Assembly: GCA_948567375.1 (NCBI GenBank)
Contig: OX419762.1
Coordinates: forward strand, 17,862,001-17,926,000
Source of the DNA: Lunularia cruciata
Taxonomy: Eukaryota > Streptophyta > Marchantiopsida > Lunulariales > Lunulariaceae
Reading direction: 5' to 3'
DNA length: 64,000 nucleotides
The translations under genes and the position numbers were made by a program. Below, piece after piece: positions 11,111-22,103 of the stretch; within the stretch, counting starts at the first letter, position 1, and each line of letters starts with the position of its first letter. The notes under the pieces are model-generated. The model was given only the letters and a program-made list of their open reading frames with translations. It made no database searches and was not told the DNA's origin.

Positions 11111-12259
11111 AAACAGGGCAGTTCTCCTTGCACGAGCAATCTGCTGCGGTCAGGTTAGAGTGGTAGTCTTATCCTCCTGCAATTTCATACTCATCTTCTT
11201 GTATCTTGGTTACTGCAAAGTGATAAATGGTGAACTGTTAGGTGTTTGAAGGAGCACAGGATGATTTGTGTTCTGCTTGGTGGACTGACCTATATGATGA
11301 AGGTAGTTGTCAAATAAATGTTGAGTTTGTGCATTAGTTCTGGACTTGGCCTGATCTGCTTTGTTACAAATCCATGGTGAGTTTTCCATCTGGCAGTTGG
11401 GACAGGGAATTACATTTTACGATAGTGGTTGTTTATGAATGTGGAAGTTGGAAGTGCAACATCATTAGGTGCCGGACAGTATGAGTGTTCGGAGAGATAA
11501 AATCGTGAACTGGATCTGGTCTCAAAGTTCATGAAGGATTTAGTGAAGCTTAAGTTTTGTCTATATGATGGCACAAACCTAGGTCCTAACAAATATAACC
11601 AACCACCACCGTCTCCACTCTAAAAGAGAGCATTCTTGCTCAGTGGCCTTCAGAGAAAGACAACGGTCTAAAAACACTAAATGATATGAAGTTAATTAAT
11701 GCTAGAAAGGTGTTGGAGAATAACAAGACCCTTGCTGAACCAAGGACCAGTTTTTGAGTTACTTGGTGGGGTTATAAAAATGCATGTGGTTGTGCAACCC
11801 CTTTCCTTTAGATTAAGCTGTTGCAGAAAATCAGCCATTAGACTCTCCGAAGAGTAACAAATATGCATACGCAATTCTCTAGCTCTGTAGTCCTACAACC
11901 GTCTCCATCACAAATGACTGGACGTGACAAGATAGGCCCAATTGAGCAAGTTAGCAATATAGTAGCTACACAATCATTGGTTTTGTTCTAAGGGGTCTGA
12001 TTACAAGAGTAAACACACTCGGTACAGAGCCGGAATAAAGCTTATCACATACTCTAAATAGAACTGCCCAGAATTTTATCGATTCATTTGGGAAGGATAT
12101 TGGGGAATCGAGAAAGGAAACTTGGGTGAATTCAGGTTTGGTAGTCCTAAAAGGTCATACTCCCATCTATCAGATTTTATGCATGCCATTTGTGCCATCA
12201 TACATTGTGAATTCTAGGTGCGAGCAGCATTCTCGAGACCATACAATATGCACGACAAT

Positions 12260-12730
12260 GGTAGGTGAAAAGCCTATCTAGCCTCATTATGGAGTGTATG
12301 GGATAGCCTATGGAATAGATATAGACATGGAAAAGTAGTCTCAAATAACACCAAAATATAATCTGCGTGAGATGGTAACCACTCCCATGACTTGATTGGT
12401 ATACTTGGAATGATCAATGAAGGGATAGAGGAAGCATATGTAACCCCAAGTGTCACCATTGTTGATGTAGTCGGTTGCCTCACGTGGGCATCCCAAATGG
12501 GCCAATCATAATCTTTATGCATCCTTTGCACATGAGTCTTTACCCCTTGTGAGGTAAAGTGTCGATGACACACCGGGCATGGTGTATCCTGAGCTGCTCT
12601 AGGTAGCCCCAGACGGGGAAATGTAGTCATGGCTAGTACAAGAATAACAATAGTAACACATGTGCTCCTCTCCGTACCTGCAAGACCACAACCTTTTACA
12701 TCCCAACTCACATGAGTATATACAATCTCT
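12260..12730 (-). pseudogene. RLE-LINE copy A N-terminal C2H2 zinc-finger region
   Basis: The minus-strand reading contains CPVCHRHFTSQGVKTHVQRMH, a CX2C...HX4H zinc finger of the type found at the N-terminus of R2-like elements, where it helps bind target DNA. Copies B and D keep the same module (HKDYDW-TWDAHV follows it in all three). The open frame runs from 12711 to 12274; the GTG/ATG start is uncertain. Upstream, 12730-13050 matches the leader of copy B at 27790-28090. Confidence 0.75.
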
Positions 12731-13050
12731 CCAAACCCTAAAACCTATATATTCTCATTACTTTCAATTTCAATCTAAAAAATTTTCAAACTAAGTTTCA
12801 TGGACCAAAAGAATGAATACCAAGAGATTAAAAATGAAAAATTTTGACCCATCACTCTCAATGTGAAGTAGTCACTCTAAACATAAAAAACCTAAAAGTT
12901 CTCATAACTTTCTACTCAATTCTCCATAGCCTTCAATCTAAGTACCAATGGAACCAAAATTGAAAAATAAATAGAATTGACTATTCAAGCATGTGATTTA
13001 TCTAAATGAACTCTCTAAAACTCTAGAATATCCTTGCCTCCTTTCTCCCT

Positions 13051-13494
13051 CTCCTCTTGTTCCTCCTTGCCAAAGTAGAAACTGTTTGGACCCTTTTCTA
13101 CTCGTAGCAAGTGGTCAATGTGCAAAATTTTATGTATGCACATGTATCACAAATTAGCAAGTGGTCAATGTGCAGAAGTTAATGTATGCACATGTATCAC
13201 AAATTAGAATCCAAGGGCTGTTAGCAGCTAACAAAACCGTCACTCTACCATATGTTTATGATAGAAATCATGGATGTTAAGTTGTAAGTGAGCATGAGGG
13301 AAGTATTTTGTAGCCCTCTAAATTGTAACTGGTCATGTTTTTAATAATTTGTGAATGTTTAAGAGTCAGGAAAGGTCCAGTTGTGCATGATGATCAAATA
13401 GCCAATTTGAAATTTGCCACATAGAAAAAATTCAAACTGTGAAATTTTATAGACCCATCCATAAATAACCCTGTGTCTTTGTTTATACCCTCAC
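13051..13494. other. Non-coding stretch with a 50-bp tandem duplication
   Basis: 13106-13155 and 13156-13205 are near-identical 50-base units (agcaagtggtcaatgtgca...). Nothing else recognisable occurs here. Confidence 0.7.
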
Positions 13495-13925
13495 ACTAGG
13501 TGATGCTTCTTCGGATGCTCCAATTGTTTGTACACCATACGACTTGCATAGCTTGGATATCTTAGGTGCAGTAGGGCAGATTTCTCATATAGACTCTATT
13601 GGGACCTAGCCCCATTTTACCTTTTTTTTCTCTCCCTTGTATGGCTTGATGGGGTCTTCCTATCCTTCGTGTTCTCTATGTGGTAGCCTTTTTTATTTTA
13701 TTATTTTATGGGACATCCCATAGAAACCTACAGAGGCTTACATGATCAACCTACTGTCCATATTTTACATAGTTTATATAGTATTGAGATATGTCTATTG
13801 TACTCTTTTCATACATGCATGAAAATTCACAGAATTGATATCAACCAATTGTGCACAATACCCCTTGGGAGCTCTTGGGAAGGCCATTCTTTACCATACC
13901 CAACATATTACACACTTTAAAATGT
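13495..13925 (+). mobile_element. RLE-LINE fragments: 3' tail plus a subfamily-2 RT scrap
   Basis: 13495-13690 is the 3' end of the RLE-LINE in plus orientation; it matches the reverse complement of 24590-24790 and ends in the shared tail (cttgatggggtcttcc ... gtggtagcc), followed by a T-rich run. 13700-13925 resembles the reverse complement of 49900-50030, part of the RT of the second subfamily (the counterpart of the QGDPL region, here degraded to CTIPLGSSWEG). Two separate insertions or one rearranged copy are both possible. Confidence 0.65.
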
Positions 13926-15859
13926 GTGGTAATAAATTTTCTTTCTTGTATTTTCCCATCTCTCATGTGATGCTCAAGCTGTTCAAATTGTATTCCCAAA
14001 AATTACTTCTTTAAGGTGTAATACCAAGAGCTAGCCACATGATATAGATATAAAATTTGGTTTGGTAACATCTGGAATGATGTTATACATGATAGTCAAA
14101 ATAGATCAGATAGAAGTATCACCAAAAGGGTACTTTTACCAATAGTGCAACAACCAAAATAGACTTGGTAACCTTAGAATCAATAGGTAGACATATGATT
14201 TAAGGGTGAGAATTGGGTTGGTAACATATGGAAAGATATTTCACATGATGGACTGAATAGATCAGAAAGAGGTATCACCAAAAGTGGACTTCTACTTATA
14301 GAGTTGGAACCGAAATATACTTGAAATCTTTGAAGGCAATTTTGGAGGCCTAAATGGATGAATTAGGCTTAAAAAATGTACAGATGCCCCCTCCCCCCCA
14401 ATGGAGGAAAGTCTGGCCTTCCCTTCCCTTGATTTCTCCAGTCGGGAGCTTTCCAACCGTACCTCAGCCACGTGATTCTGAGATTCCTACATGAAGATTC
14501 CTTAAAAGATTCCCTCTAGTCAAAGCTTGTTTTTTGACCAACCAGATAGGACCAGGATTGACATATCACCCATCCAAGTAAGTAATCCAAGGGTGGAGCT
14601 TGCTAACATGTCACCTATCTGTGTGCTTAATCCTATGGTGGAGCTTTCTTGGAGGAGATTCTCCTTTGGGGCATCGGAGTTTGAGTGTGAAAGTGTGGGT
14701 TTTTCATGGTGTGTTTCTCCTCAGGTCTCCTATCCTCGGAGTATTACATAAGGTGAGCTTCACTTCCTTTCGGGACATGATCTGACTTAAATTTAATCAA
14801 ATCGTATGATTTTATGCAATTTGTATTCATATCATTGAGATTTTTTTCAAGTATGCAAACCCATCATTATATATGGCCGGGCCTGCTTATAATAGGCAAT
14901 TGACTGAATTACCTAAATTAGCTTAATTTAGGCATAGTTTCAGTATTAATTTAGGTGGTACACACATTTAGTCAAGATTGGAGGTCAATAAACAAAAATT
15001 AAAAATTCTTTTGGTGCAACAAGAGGTGCATTACCAATCAATCTATAGATTGTAATACAAGATGTGAAGTCACTCTTCAGTTATCAAAATTTGCACGTCA
15101 ATCTAAACTGCTTTGCCCGCAATAAACCTTCAAGTCCAAAGCCTGAAAGACTCTTTCACCTTTCTCCCACCTCAGAACAGAAAAGTGGAGTCTTTCACCT
15201 TTCTCCCACCTCAGAACAGAAAAGTCAGACTCCACTGTACTCATGCCACAAAATATAGTTGCAATGCCATTGCAAAATTTGGAAATTGAGCACAAAATAA
15301 GGTCCATGCATTGTCAAAGGATGTCTTTTGGTTGTAGCTATCAATGCTCTCTTGCAACACATGCTCATTGTGGTAAGCTCAAAGAAGAGTCTTATGTTCA
15401 TTGGCAATGACGTCTATTTGTGCGGTCAAGTATCAATGCTGCAAGTGAAAGCTCTGTCTATGAGCCTTGCAAATGAATTCAGTAGCAGAAAAATGAACAA
15501 GCTCTTGCCGCCAAACAAGTGGTAGTGCAAGTGGATCTATGAATGGGTTGTTGTCTGCATTGCGCTGCAGACAATTTTCTCCATGCAGGCATATGCTTCA
15601 ATAAATACTAGACCAACAACTTGCAACAACTCGTAATTAGAAACTCACAAGAATTACTTTAGGTCATTTAGGTACCAAAAACCCTACCCACCTATCATAG
15701 GCAAGCCGATGATGTCTCCACAAGAGTAATCTAATGGGGTTTTGCCATGGTGCACAAGGGCCTTAATTTAGGCGCTTCACCAGAATTACTTTAGGTAATT
15801 TAGGTGCCAAAGACCCTACCCGCCTATTATAAGCAGGCCTGTATATGGCCCTTTGTTCC
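13926..15859. other. Intergenic, no gene recognised; several short duplications
   Basis: 14050-14330 holds two imperfect copies of a module of about 140 bases (tggtaaca...ggaaagat...agatcag...aagtatcaccaaaag). 14388-14400 is a C run. 15152-15190 and 15191-15229 are a 39-base tandem duplication. 15651-15710 and 15783-15842 are a spaced duplication of an AT-rich phrase (gaattactttaggt). No coding support. Confidence 0.6.
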
Positions 15860-16502
15860 TCAAGACTAAAGCATCCAACATATCTACTGCAATAGCCAAT
15901 TAGGAACTTATAAGACCCTTATCCATGCTAAATATGGTGATCTTTCTAATCTGTCCCCAGTTATAGTAGGCACGAGTGATATGTGATCGGTGATTCATAT
16001 TTTTGCATTTAAACTTTGAATTATAAGACAAAGTAGACATAAGCAATTAAAAGACTCATAAGATTCTCAAATCAGATTGAATGTCCATTATTGCATGATT
16101 GTCCTATGACAATTGCAACCGGCCATTCAACCCTGGCACAGCCGCCAAATTGCTGATCCTTCCGGTTCGTTGCCGTCTGTACCCGGTATGAGTCAAACGG
16201 ACTATTGATTCATATTTCTGCATTTCAACTCTGATTTCAACACGAACAAATAGACATATACACAAGATTTGTGAAATGGCTACGCTAGTATGATTTTCCC
16301 GGGATGGGAAGAGGCAGGGACGGGAATCGGCATCACTCGAAGCCTATAAACCCATCACGTAATTTTGAAAATTGGAAACTCCATTGAAACCCATTATATT
16401 TCTGGTATATGGGTATCAGTGATAGAAGTGCAAGGCTCATTAAAATTGTGGAGTGGTGTGGTCGAGCAGATACTAGGGGGAATTATCAACTAATTTGCAT
16501 TT

Positions 16503-16834
16503 TATAAAAACAAATTTATTTTTCTTTTGGCATTTCTACACTTGTTACTAAAAATATAGGAAATATTACTCAAATTGTTGGTCCAGTATCAGATGTTTCT
16601 TTGTCTCCAGGTAAAATACCTGATATTTACAACTCTTTAATTGTTAAAGATCTAAACTCAGCAGGTCAAGAAATTAATGTTATTTGTGAAGTTACACAAT
16701 TATTAGTAAATAATAAAGTAAGAGCTGTTGCTATGAGTGCTACTGATGGTATGATGCTAGGAATGAGAGTGATTGATACAGGAGCTCCTTTGACTGTTCT
16801 TGGAAAAGCAACTCTTGATAGAATTTTTAATTAA
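16503..16834 (+). pseudogene. atpB: Nuclear chloroplast DNA: 5' part of atpB
   Basis: Intact atpB encodes the beta subunit of chloroplast ATP synthase (about 490 residues). Here roughly codons 1-112 are present: from a mutated start near 16503, through [62 protein letters not shown] and IDTGAPLTV, ending at DRIFN with a stop. There is a one-base frame change near 16523 and several missense changes. The Walker regions and everything after are missing, so it is a transferred fragment, not a gene. Confidence 0.9.
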
Positions 16835-16913
16835 AGAGGTAGTCCAAGTAATCTCTATATAAAAAGGCAAAGAAGAAGAAAAAGAGTACAATAAATATAG
16901 AGAAAAAAGGTTC

Positions 16914-17056
16914 AGGGATGTAGCGCAGTAAGGAACTCTACCTTCTCGTGCTTACTCAACATGAGCTATTTCAGCTTCATTAAGTCTGCTTCCAATTTAT
17001 ATTTTAATTCCTTTTATATTTCCTTTTTCTGCTAACTCAGTAGCTTTCTTCAATAC
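16914..17056. pseudogene. rps3: Nuclear chloroplast DNA: possible trnP stub and rps3 fragment
   Basis: 16914-16928 (agggatgtagcgcag) equals the start of chloroplast tRNA-Pro(UGG); the rest of the tRNA is absent, so this part is weak. 16951-17056 on the minus strand translates to TELAEKGNIKGIKI and GSRLNEAEIAHVE, matching the part of chloroplast ribosomal protein uS3 where plants read AEIKGIQIQIAGRLNGKEIA-like sequence. atpB, trnP and rps3 are not adjacent in ordinary plant plastomes, so the block is rearranged. Confidence 0.7.
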
Positions 17057-18490
17057 CTCCAGTCATAACTTAAAGTACATTCTTTCCTACACCATATTGA
17101 GAATCTATGAAATAATATTTAGCCTCGAACTATCTCTCTTCATATATGTTATCTTAGGAGTTTTTCTTTCACAGTTTTAAGGTTACTCTTAAGTAAATTA
17201 TTTTCTATATTGATATCTCATATTACTTTGGTTACCTTGATCTGATAGGAGGTGAATCAAGAAATTGTGTGTACACATTTCTCAATTACATTGAAATAAT
17301 ATGGAGATATATTTCTTTCCAAATATTATCGTAAGTTGGTCTCTTGGTGAATGTGATCAATGAAATATTTTTGATAGCATAGAATTTATGTAATTTATTT
17401 ATCTATTTATTTTGGATATCTATGATTAACTTAACTTGTCATTCTATTAAATGAAATTTAATCTCAAATTGCATCTTTTTGCCAAATGATGGACTAAACT
17501 CAATATCACTTAAAACACATGCTAACATAAAAATAAAAATAAACCTTAAACTCAACTTCCATAACAAATAGAAAATAGAAGTCACCTTTGCTTGATTCGG
17601 CACATACTTGAAGGAAGAGGATAGAGGGTGAACTGCAAAATAAACTAGTTAGTAGTAAATGGGTTCTTCTCAGATAATTAGTAAGTGAATATTTATAGTT
17701 CAAATGACTAAAGAATGAAACTTTAGAATTTGGTTTAACTTCATTATCAATAACACATTAGAAATATCCATATAATTATTCTTATATGGTTATACACATA
17801 GAAAACTATTTTGGGAATAATACGAGGCCTTCCAACTTTAGGCACTGCTGGCTGTCCTGCCAAAAAGAACATAATATAATTTCTTATATATAACACCAAA
17901 ATAAACAATGACTTGGCTATTTCCAAAGTGGCGACCCACAGCCAAAATACATATACTGAAGTCTACATTAAATTATTTTTTATCATGGGTATATTTAATA
18001 CAGATATTCAAAGAACAAGCTACCAATATAATAAAATACATTCTAAAAATTTGAAGACCTTAAGAGTGCTAAAATTTTATAAGAACCATCGAGAGGAGAT
18101 CATTTCAAAATCAAAGCATAAACAAATAACTAACACTAAAGAATCAATGGACTTGTGTAAAAAGGTTGGAGAATTTAGACCTATAAAAATTTTGGAATAT
18201 GGAGATTAAAAAAATTCATAAAGATAGAAAAATATAAATATAGAACCAACTTATTGAAATATAATATATTCATGTTATCTTTTTCGGAAGTATTTGTTCA
18301 TATAGTTCATGTATGACATGGTGCTAGTTGAGGAGTGCTTAAAAGTGCAAAGGCGCCCAAATTCATAAAAATGGATAGACATTCATCATTGATACAAATT
18401 GGATGAAAATTACATAGCAAACTACATTTATCAGAAAGATTCTAGAAGATATTTAGTAGCCATTTAGTTTAGAATCAAAGATGATTTTAT
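17050..18490. repeat. AT-rich repeat R1, copy b
   Basis: The longest uninterrupted stretch of R1 in plus orientation; it served as the reference for placing the pogo insertion and the RLE-LINE junction in copy a. No coding content is recognised. Confidence 0.7.
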
Positions 18491-18540
18491 CGTTTCATCA
18501 TTGCTTCCATGCAATGAAGCAAGAAAAAAATTAAACACTT

Positions 18541-20097
18541 GTAAATATTTATGCTTGCTTCGTGCTTAAGTTCTTTCCTTTGAGGAGTGTTGTGTAGTTT
18601 TACTTCGTAATGCTGGAAATGATGACCAACAGACCAGGAATGCATGTTATGATGATAGGCAAGGTTACCCGATACTCCCTTACCAGGTAAAAAGAATCTT
18701 AGAAACAAGAGTGGAAGGTTCTACTAGTTAGGTATCACACATGCTCAAACAAATAGGGAAAGATTTACATACAACCTTTGATCCGTAAATTCCATAGCTA
18801 AGCACCGAGTGTGTTCCCAAAGAGAGAAAGGCAAAGTACGACAACATGTGATTTTACAATAAGTTATACACTATAGTCTTTGAAATTCTTTCCAAATACA
18901 AGTAAGACCATATTATGGGAGATAGTCATATATATTAATTAGGTCTCATCTTTGATTGATAAATATTAGTCACCCTCATTCAAACTATTTAATGATAAGA
19001 TACATTTCTTGACAAATACTATGACTATGCATTTCCTCTTAACATTTTGGATTATATTTTAACCTATATTTACATAAACTTAAGCCAATTTCTTTTATAA
19101 TTAAAAAAAAATAACATTATTAAAATCTAGATTTTATGGATGCATATTGCAAATGAAGATTGATATTGATATTTATTCAATCATGATAATGAATTTTAGG
19201 TACCTCAATCAAAATATACAACACAACAACATCTGAAATTGTCGTTCCTTTAAGCTTGTATACCATCTTGGTAAAACACCTTGAAATTATTATTCCTGAA
19301 AAAATGAAATAAAATTTTTATTGAGTTACAAATAATACATTGACTTATTAGATGGGAGGAACTTAAAGACACGATTTTATCATAGAATGCTTCTATGTTC
19401 TAAGTTTAGTCAATCGAAAATAGCTATGCTTTAGAAAGAGGTTCATGCTCGGAGAAAATTCAACAGATTCCTTGATCTTTTTTATGTTTCCCATGACCTC
19501 ACACACGAGCAAATCTTGTAGATGTGGCAAGATAAAATGCTATCACCCTCGGTCTTCACCGATTGAGATGATATCATTTTGTGTAATATTATCATGCAAT
19601 AATATCAATGACCTTGCCTTGCAGGGACAGTTTAATTAAATTTTAATTTTGGTTTTGAAAAGGAATACAGAAATATAAATATAAGTGAAGCAATTTAAAT
19701 TCCCAATAAGTGTTTAATGAGACCATACAAGATATATTTATTTTAAATTGGTGTAAAATGATAATAGAAATATATACATACACTTGTAAATGCATATAAA
19801 AGGAAATAACACCAAGGAGGCGATAAGAATGAGAGATAAGAGAAGAGAGGTGATTAAACTATTACGGGATTGGAATGGACCAGAGAATGGATAAATTGAT
19901 AAGTTAAATATTTGGTAGCTTTAGCTTGACACTTGTTACTTTAAGTATAATAACTATTTGATCTAAGTAACTTACGTACTATATATTCATTTCATTTTAG
20001 CATACATTCTCTTTACAATTCGATTGCAGTCTCCCAAATCGAACCTCTCAATCTCAAGCTTCTGACCAAGACAATGAGTTAAATTTCAATTTCCATG
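18541..20097. repeat. NLR-associated flank sequence upstream of the LRR pseudogene
   Basis: 18830-19650 is the inverted counterpart of 28350-29200, the distal 3' flank of the intact NLR (shared phrase around the acaataagttatacactatagtctttg block). 19630-20000 matches the reverse complement of 50600-51000. 20042-20073 (ctcaatctcaagcttctgaccaagacaat) matches 37329-37360 upstream of the intact NLR. This order, one gene's 3' flank followed by another's 5' sequence, is what a former tandem NLR array would leave. No gene is seen in it. Confidence 0.55.
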
Positions 20098-20977
20098 AGT
20101 TCCAAAATCGAGAGAATTGGTGGATGTGGACCAGTGACAAGTGGCCAATTCGTAACGAAGATGTGGAGGGGCTTTTCCATTTGGCGGTTCTCCTATTAGA
20201 TGATTGCAAATTTGTTCAACTTGCTTACAACATAGACCGACCGAGAAGCTTGCGGGTTGTCCAGATTGATACTTCCAACATGGCAAGCCTGCCAGATACA
20301 TTCGGTCTACTCCCAAGTTTAGAGACATTGCAGCTCCGAAGTGCGAATTTACAGAAGCTACCGTCTTCTCTCCTGCAAATTCGATCATTGAGTAGTTTGA
20401 AAATGACGGGATGTCCAGGGTTTGAAGGCGTGGCCAACTCCAGATCCACATTCCATTGCTCGAAAAGTGTATTGTCTGGAATCTCTCCCAGTTTTACATT
20501 TGGAAGGTCTTGATTCCTCGGCAGTATTGACCGGACAGTTTCGGGGAGATGAGGAATCTGGATGAATTATACATTACGAACTGCAACCTTCTGCAAGCAT
20601 TACCTGAAGGTTTTAGTGGGCTCAAGCGCTTGAACCAATTGGGGATAGAAGGGTGTGCCGGGTTGCGATCGTGGTGCGAGTCCATGACTCCCTGGAAAAC
20701 CTTGCGTATCTTGACCTAGGTGACCTTCATGCGCTGGCAAGCCTACCGAGTTCAAACGGGGTCGTTGACATCGCTCTGGTGGTTGCAGTTGTATGGAATT
20801 CCTCGACTGAGCTACGTCCCTGAGTACCTAGGACAATTACGAGCTCTAAACTACTTGTCATTCTCGTCCGGTACGAGTCTAAAGTGTTTACCGGAGAGTA
20901 TATAGAGGGACTCGGAGCGCTTAAAGAACTTATGTTAGTGGGGGGACCGGTTTTGAGGTTTTAGATGAGAGTGTATG

Positions 20978-21075
20978 AGGCGACCGCGACGGAAAAATGA
21001 AGGACGGGAAGACCCCATCAAGCCGTACAAGGGAGAGAAAAAAAGGCAACATGGGGCTAAGCCCCAAATCAACTT
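20978..21075 (-). mobile_element. Ultra-short RLE-LINE 3' end inserted in the NLR pseudogene (1)
   Basis: About 98 bases matching the 3' end of the RLE-LINE in minus orientation (gcgaccgcg ... gaccccatcaagccgtacaagggagag ... ggggctaagcccca; compare 24596-24684). The host sequence on each side repeats imperfectly (tgagagtgtatg before, tgagtgtatatg after), a likely target-site duplication. The intact NLR at 32045-32075 has no insert at this point. Confidence 0.8.
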
Positions 21076-21285
21076 TGAGTGTATATGTATGTCAACTAAC
21101 TGCGCTAGCGGAAGTAGACCTGTACCCGACTATAACTGCAACTTCGGAGCAGTTTCCGAGGAGTACTGGGATATTGAGTCACTTCCAGGCCCGTCACGAC
21201 TTTACGCAAGCACAAATGTGAGATTATTGATGATTCTTTAGGACAACGAACAAGATGAAAATTACCGGAAATAGATGATGAAGAG

Positions 21286-21378
21286 AGCCTAGCCCCATGT
21301 TACCTTTTTTGTCTCTACCTTGTACGGCTTGATGGGGTCTTCCCATCCTTCATTTTTCCTACGCGGTCGCCTTTTATC
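21286..21378 (+). mobile_element. Ultra-short RLE-LINE 3' end inserted in the NLR pseudogene (2)
   Basis: 93 bases of the RLE-LINE 3' end in plus orientation, flanked by a perfect 18-base direct repeat of NLR sequence (gaaatagatgatgaagag at 21268-21285 and 21379-21396). The intact NLR has a single related copy at the same place (31843-31862, minus strand). This is a clean target-site duplication and fixes the 3' terminus of the element. Confidence 0.9.
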
Positions 21379-22103
21379 GAAATAGATGATGAAGAGATTG
21401 AGCGCATACCCGAGTCATTGTGATTACTAACTTCTCTTGAAGAATTGACTGTGTCGAACTGCAAGAGGTTGGATAGACTTCCCTTGTCCTTGGGACAACT
21501 TACAGCATTGACAAAATTGTCAATATGGAATTGCGGTCTTCGAGAAAATGCCGGAGTCTCTGCGACAAATGACTAGGTTGACTAGATTGGACGCTCCCGA
21601 CCTGCGAGGATTCAAGGCAACCCACCAAGCACTTTCGTGCCTCACGCAGTTGGAATGGTTGACAATAAGTTATTCAGGTGAGGAAATGATCAAAGGCGTG
21701 TTTGAGCTTCTCAAAACACTTGCTCATTTGACGACCTTGTGTATATACCACAGTGAACACTTAGAGTGTCTTTTGGAATCCCTTGGGCAACTGACAAACC
21801 TGAAATGGATATATATTTATGAGTCGAAAGCTCTGCAGAGCTCTGCGACCTATTCAGCTTAGGGGACTTAAAAACGTAAGGAACCTTGAATTAAAAAAAT
21901 GTGAATACTTAGAAACTTTAGGTTGGAATCCCCGATGGTGGATACGGACGCTTACGATTCGAGATTGCAAGAATTTTGAGATACTAGCGGAAGGATGCGA
22001 AAAAAGACAGATCATCGATGTATCCAGTTGTCCAAAGTTCATAGGCTTTCCTGATGCTTTGAAGCAGTCTGGCGAAATCTCTTACAATGGGTAGAAAGGA
22101 GCA

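Larger units (their letters stand above)
9425..12247. mobile_element. Unclassified 2.8-kb insert in RLE-LINE copy A, purine-rich
   Basis: Copies B (27325-27345) and D (55495-55515) read through this point without the insert. The flanks share atgca (left near 9419, right near 12228), a possible 5-base target duplication. I find no LTR pair, no terminal inverted repeats and no transposase. 9640-11110 is strongly G/A-rich on the plus strand with tandem repeats; 11130-12240 has mixed composition and no recognised product. It could be a non-autonomous element carrying captured DNA. The boundaries are approximate. Confidence 0.45.
3102..13050 (-). mobile_element. RLE-LINE copy A: R2-like non-LTR retrotransposon, interrupted twice
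   Basis: Read on the minus strand, the pieces in element order are 12260-13050 (5' leader and C2H2 zinc finger), 8019-9424 (reverse transcriptase) and 3102-3705 (region after the RT). They align piece by piece with the uninterrupted copy at 24590-28110. A Ty3/Gypsy element sits at 3706-8018 and an unclassified insert at about 9425-12247; removing both restores continuity with copy B on each side. The 3' part with the nuclease domain (present in copy B at 24675-25424) is missing here. Many stops and frameshifts make this a fossil. Confidence 0.8.
15860..18540. repeat. Left arm (outer part) of a large imperfect inverted duplication
   Basis: 15860-16490 is the inverted counterpart of 42180-42930 (for example the phrase around the accggccattc/gaccggttgcaattgtcat pair), and 17050-18540 is the inverted counterpart of 39360-41650, including the shared phrase at 18485-18515 and 39370-39400 (gcttccatgcaatgaagc in the left arm). 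The chloroplast fragments at 16503-17056 lie between these parts only in the left arm. Confidence 0.7.
20098..22103 (+). pseudogene. NLR pseudogene: LRR exon only, with two LINE insertions
   Basis: Homologous to the LRR exon of the intact hydrolase-NLR at 31126-33147 from its ENWWMWTS segment to its end (FIGFPDALKQSG at 22035-22070). LRR consensus pieces survive: VEGLFHLAVLLLDDC, MASLPDTFGLLPSLETLQL, LPSSLLQIRSLSSLKM (20124-20430) and the later MPESLRQMTRLTRLD, LLESLGQLTNLKW (21548-21862). At least three frameshifts separate them. It lacks the hydrolase, NB-ARC and about the first 90 residues of the LRR exon. Two RLE-LINE tails interrupt it at 20978-21075 and 21286-21378. It cannot make a receptor, although antisense or small-RNA roles are possible. 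Confidence 0.9.

Noticed and set aside
9849-11139. Several open frames on both strands in the purine-rich tract
   Set aside because: They follow from base composition and tandem repeats; Leu/Ser/Pro-rich or Lys/Arg/Glu-rich text with no family signature.
16914-16928. A chloroplast-type tRNA-Pro gene
   Set aside because: Only the first 15 bases match; the anticodon and T arms are absent.
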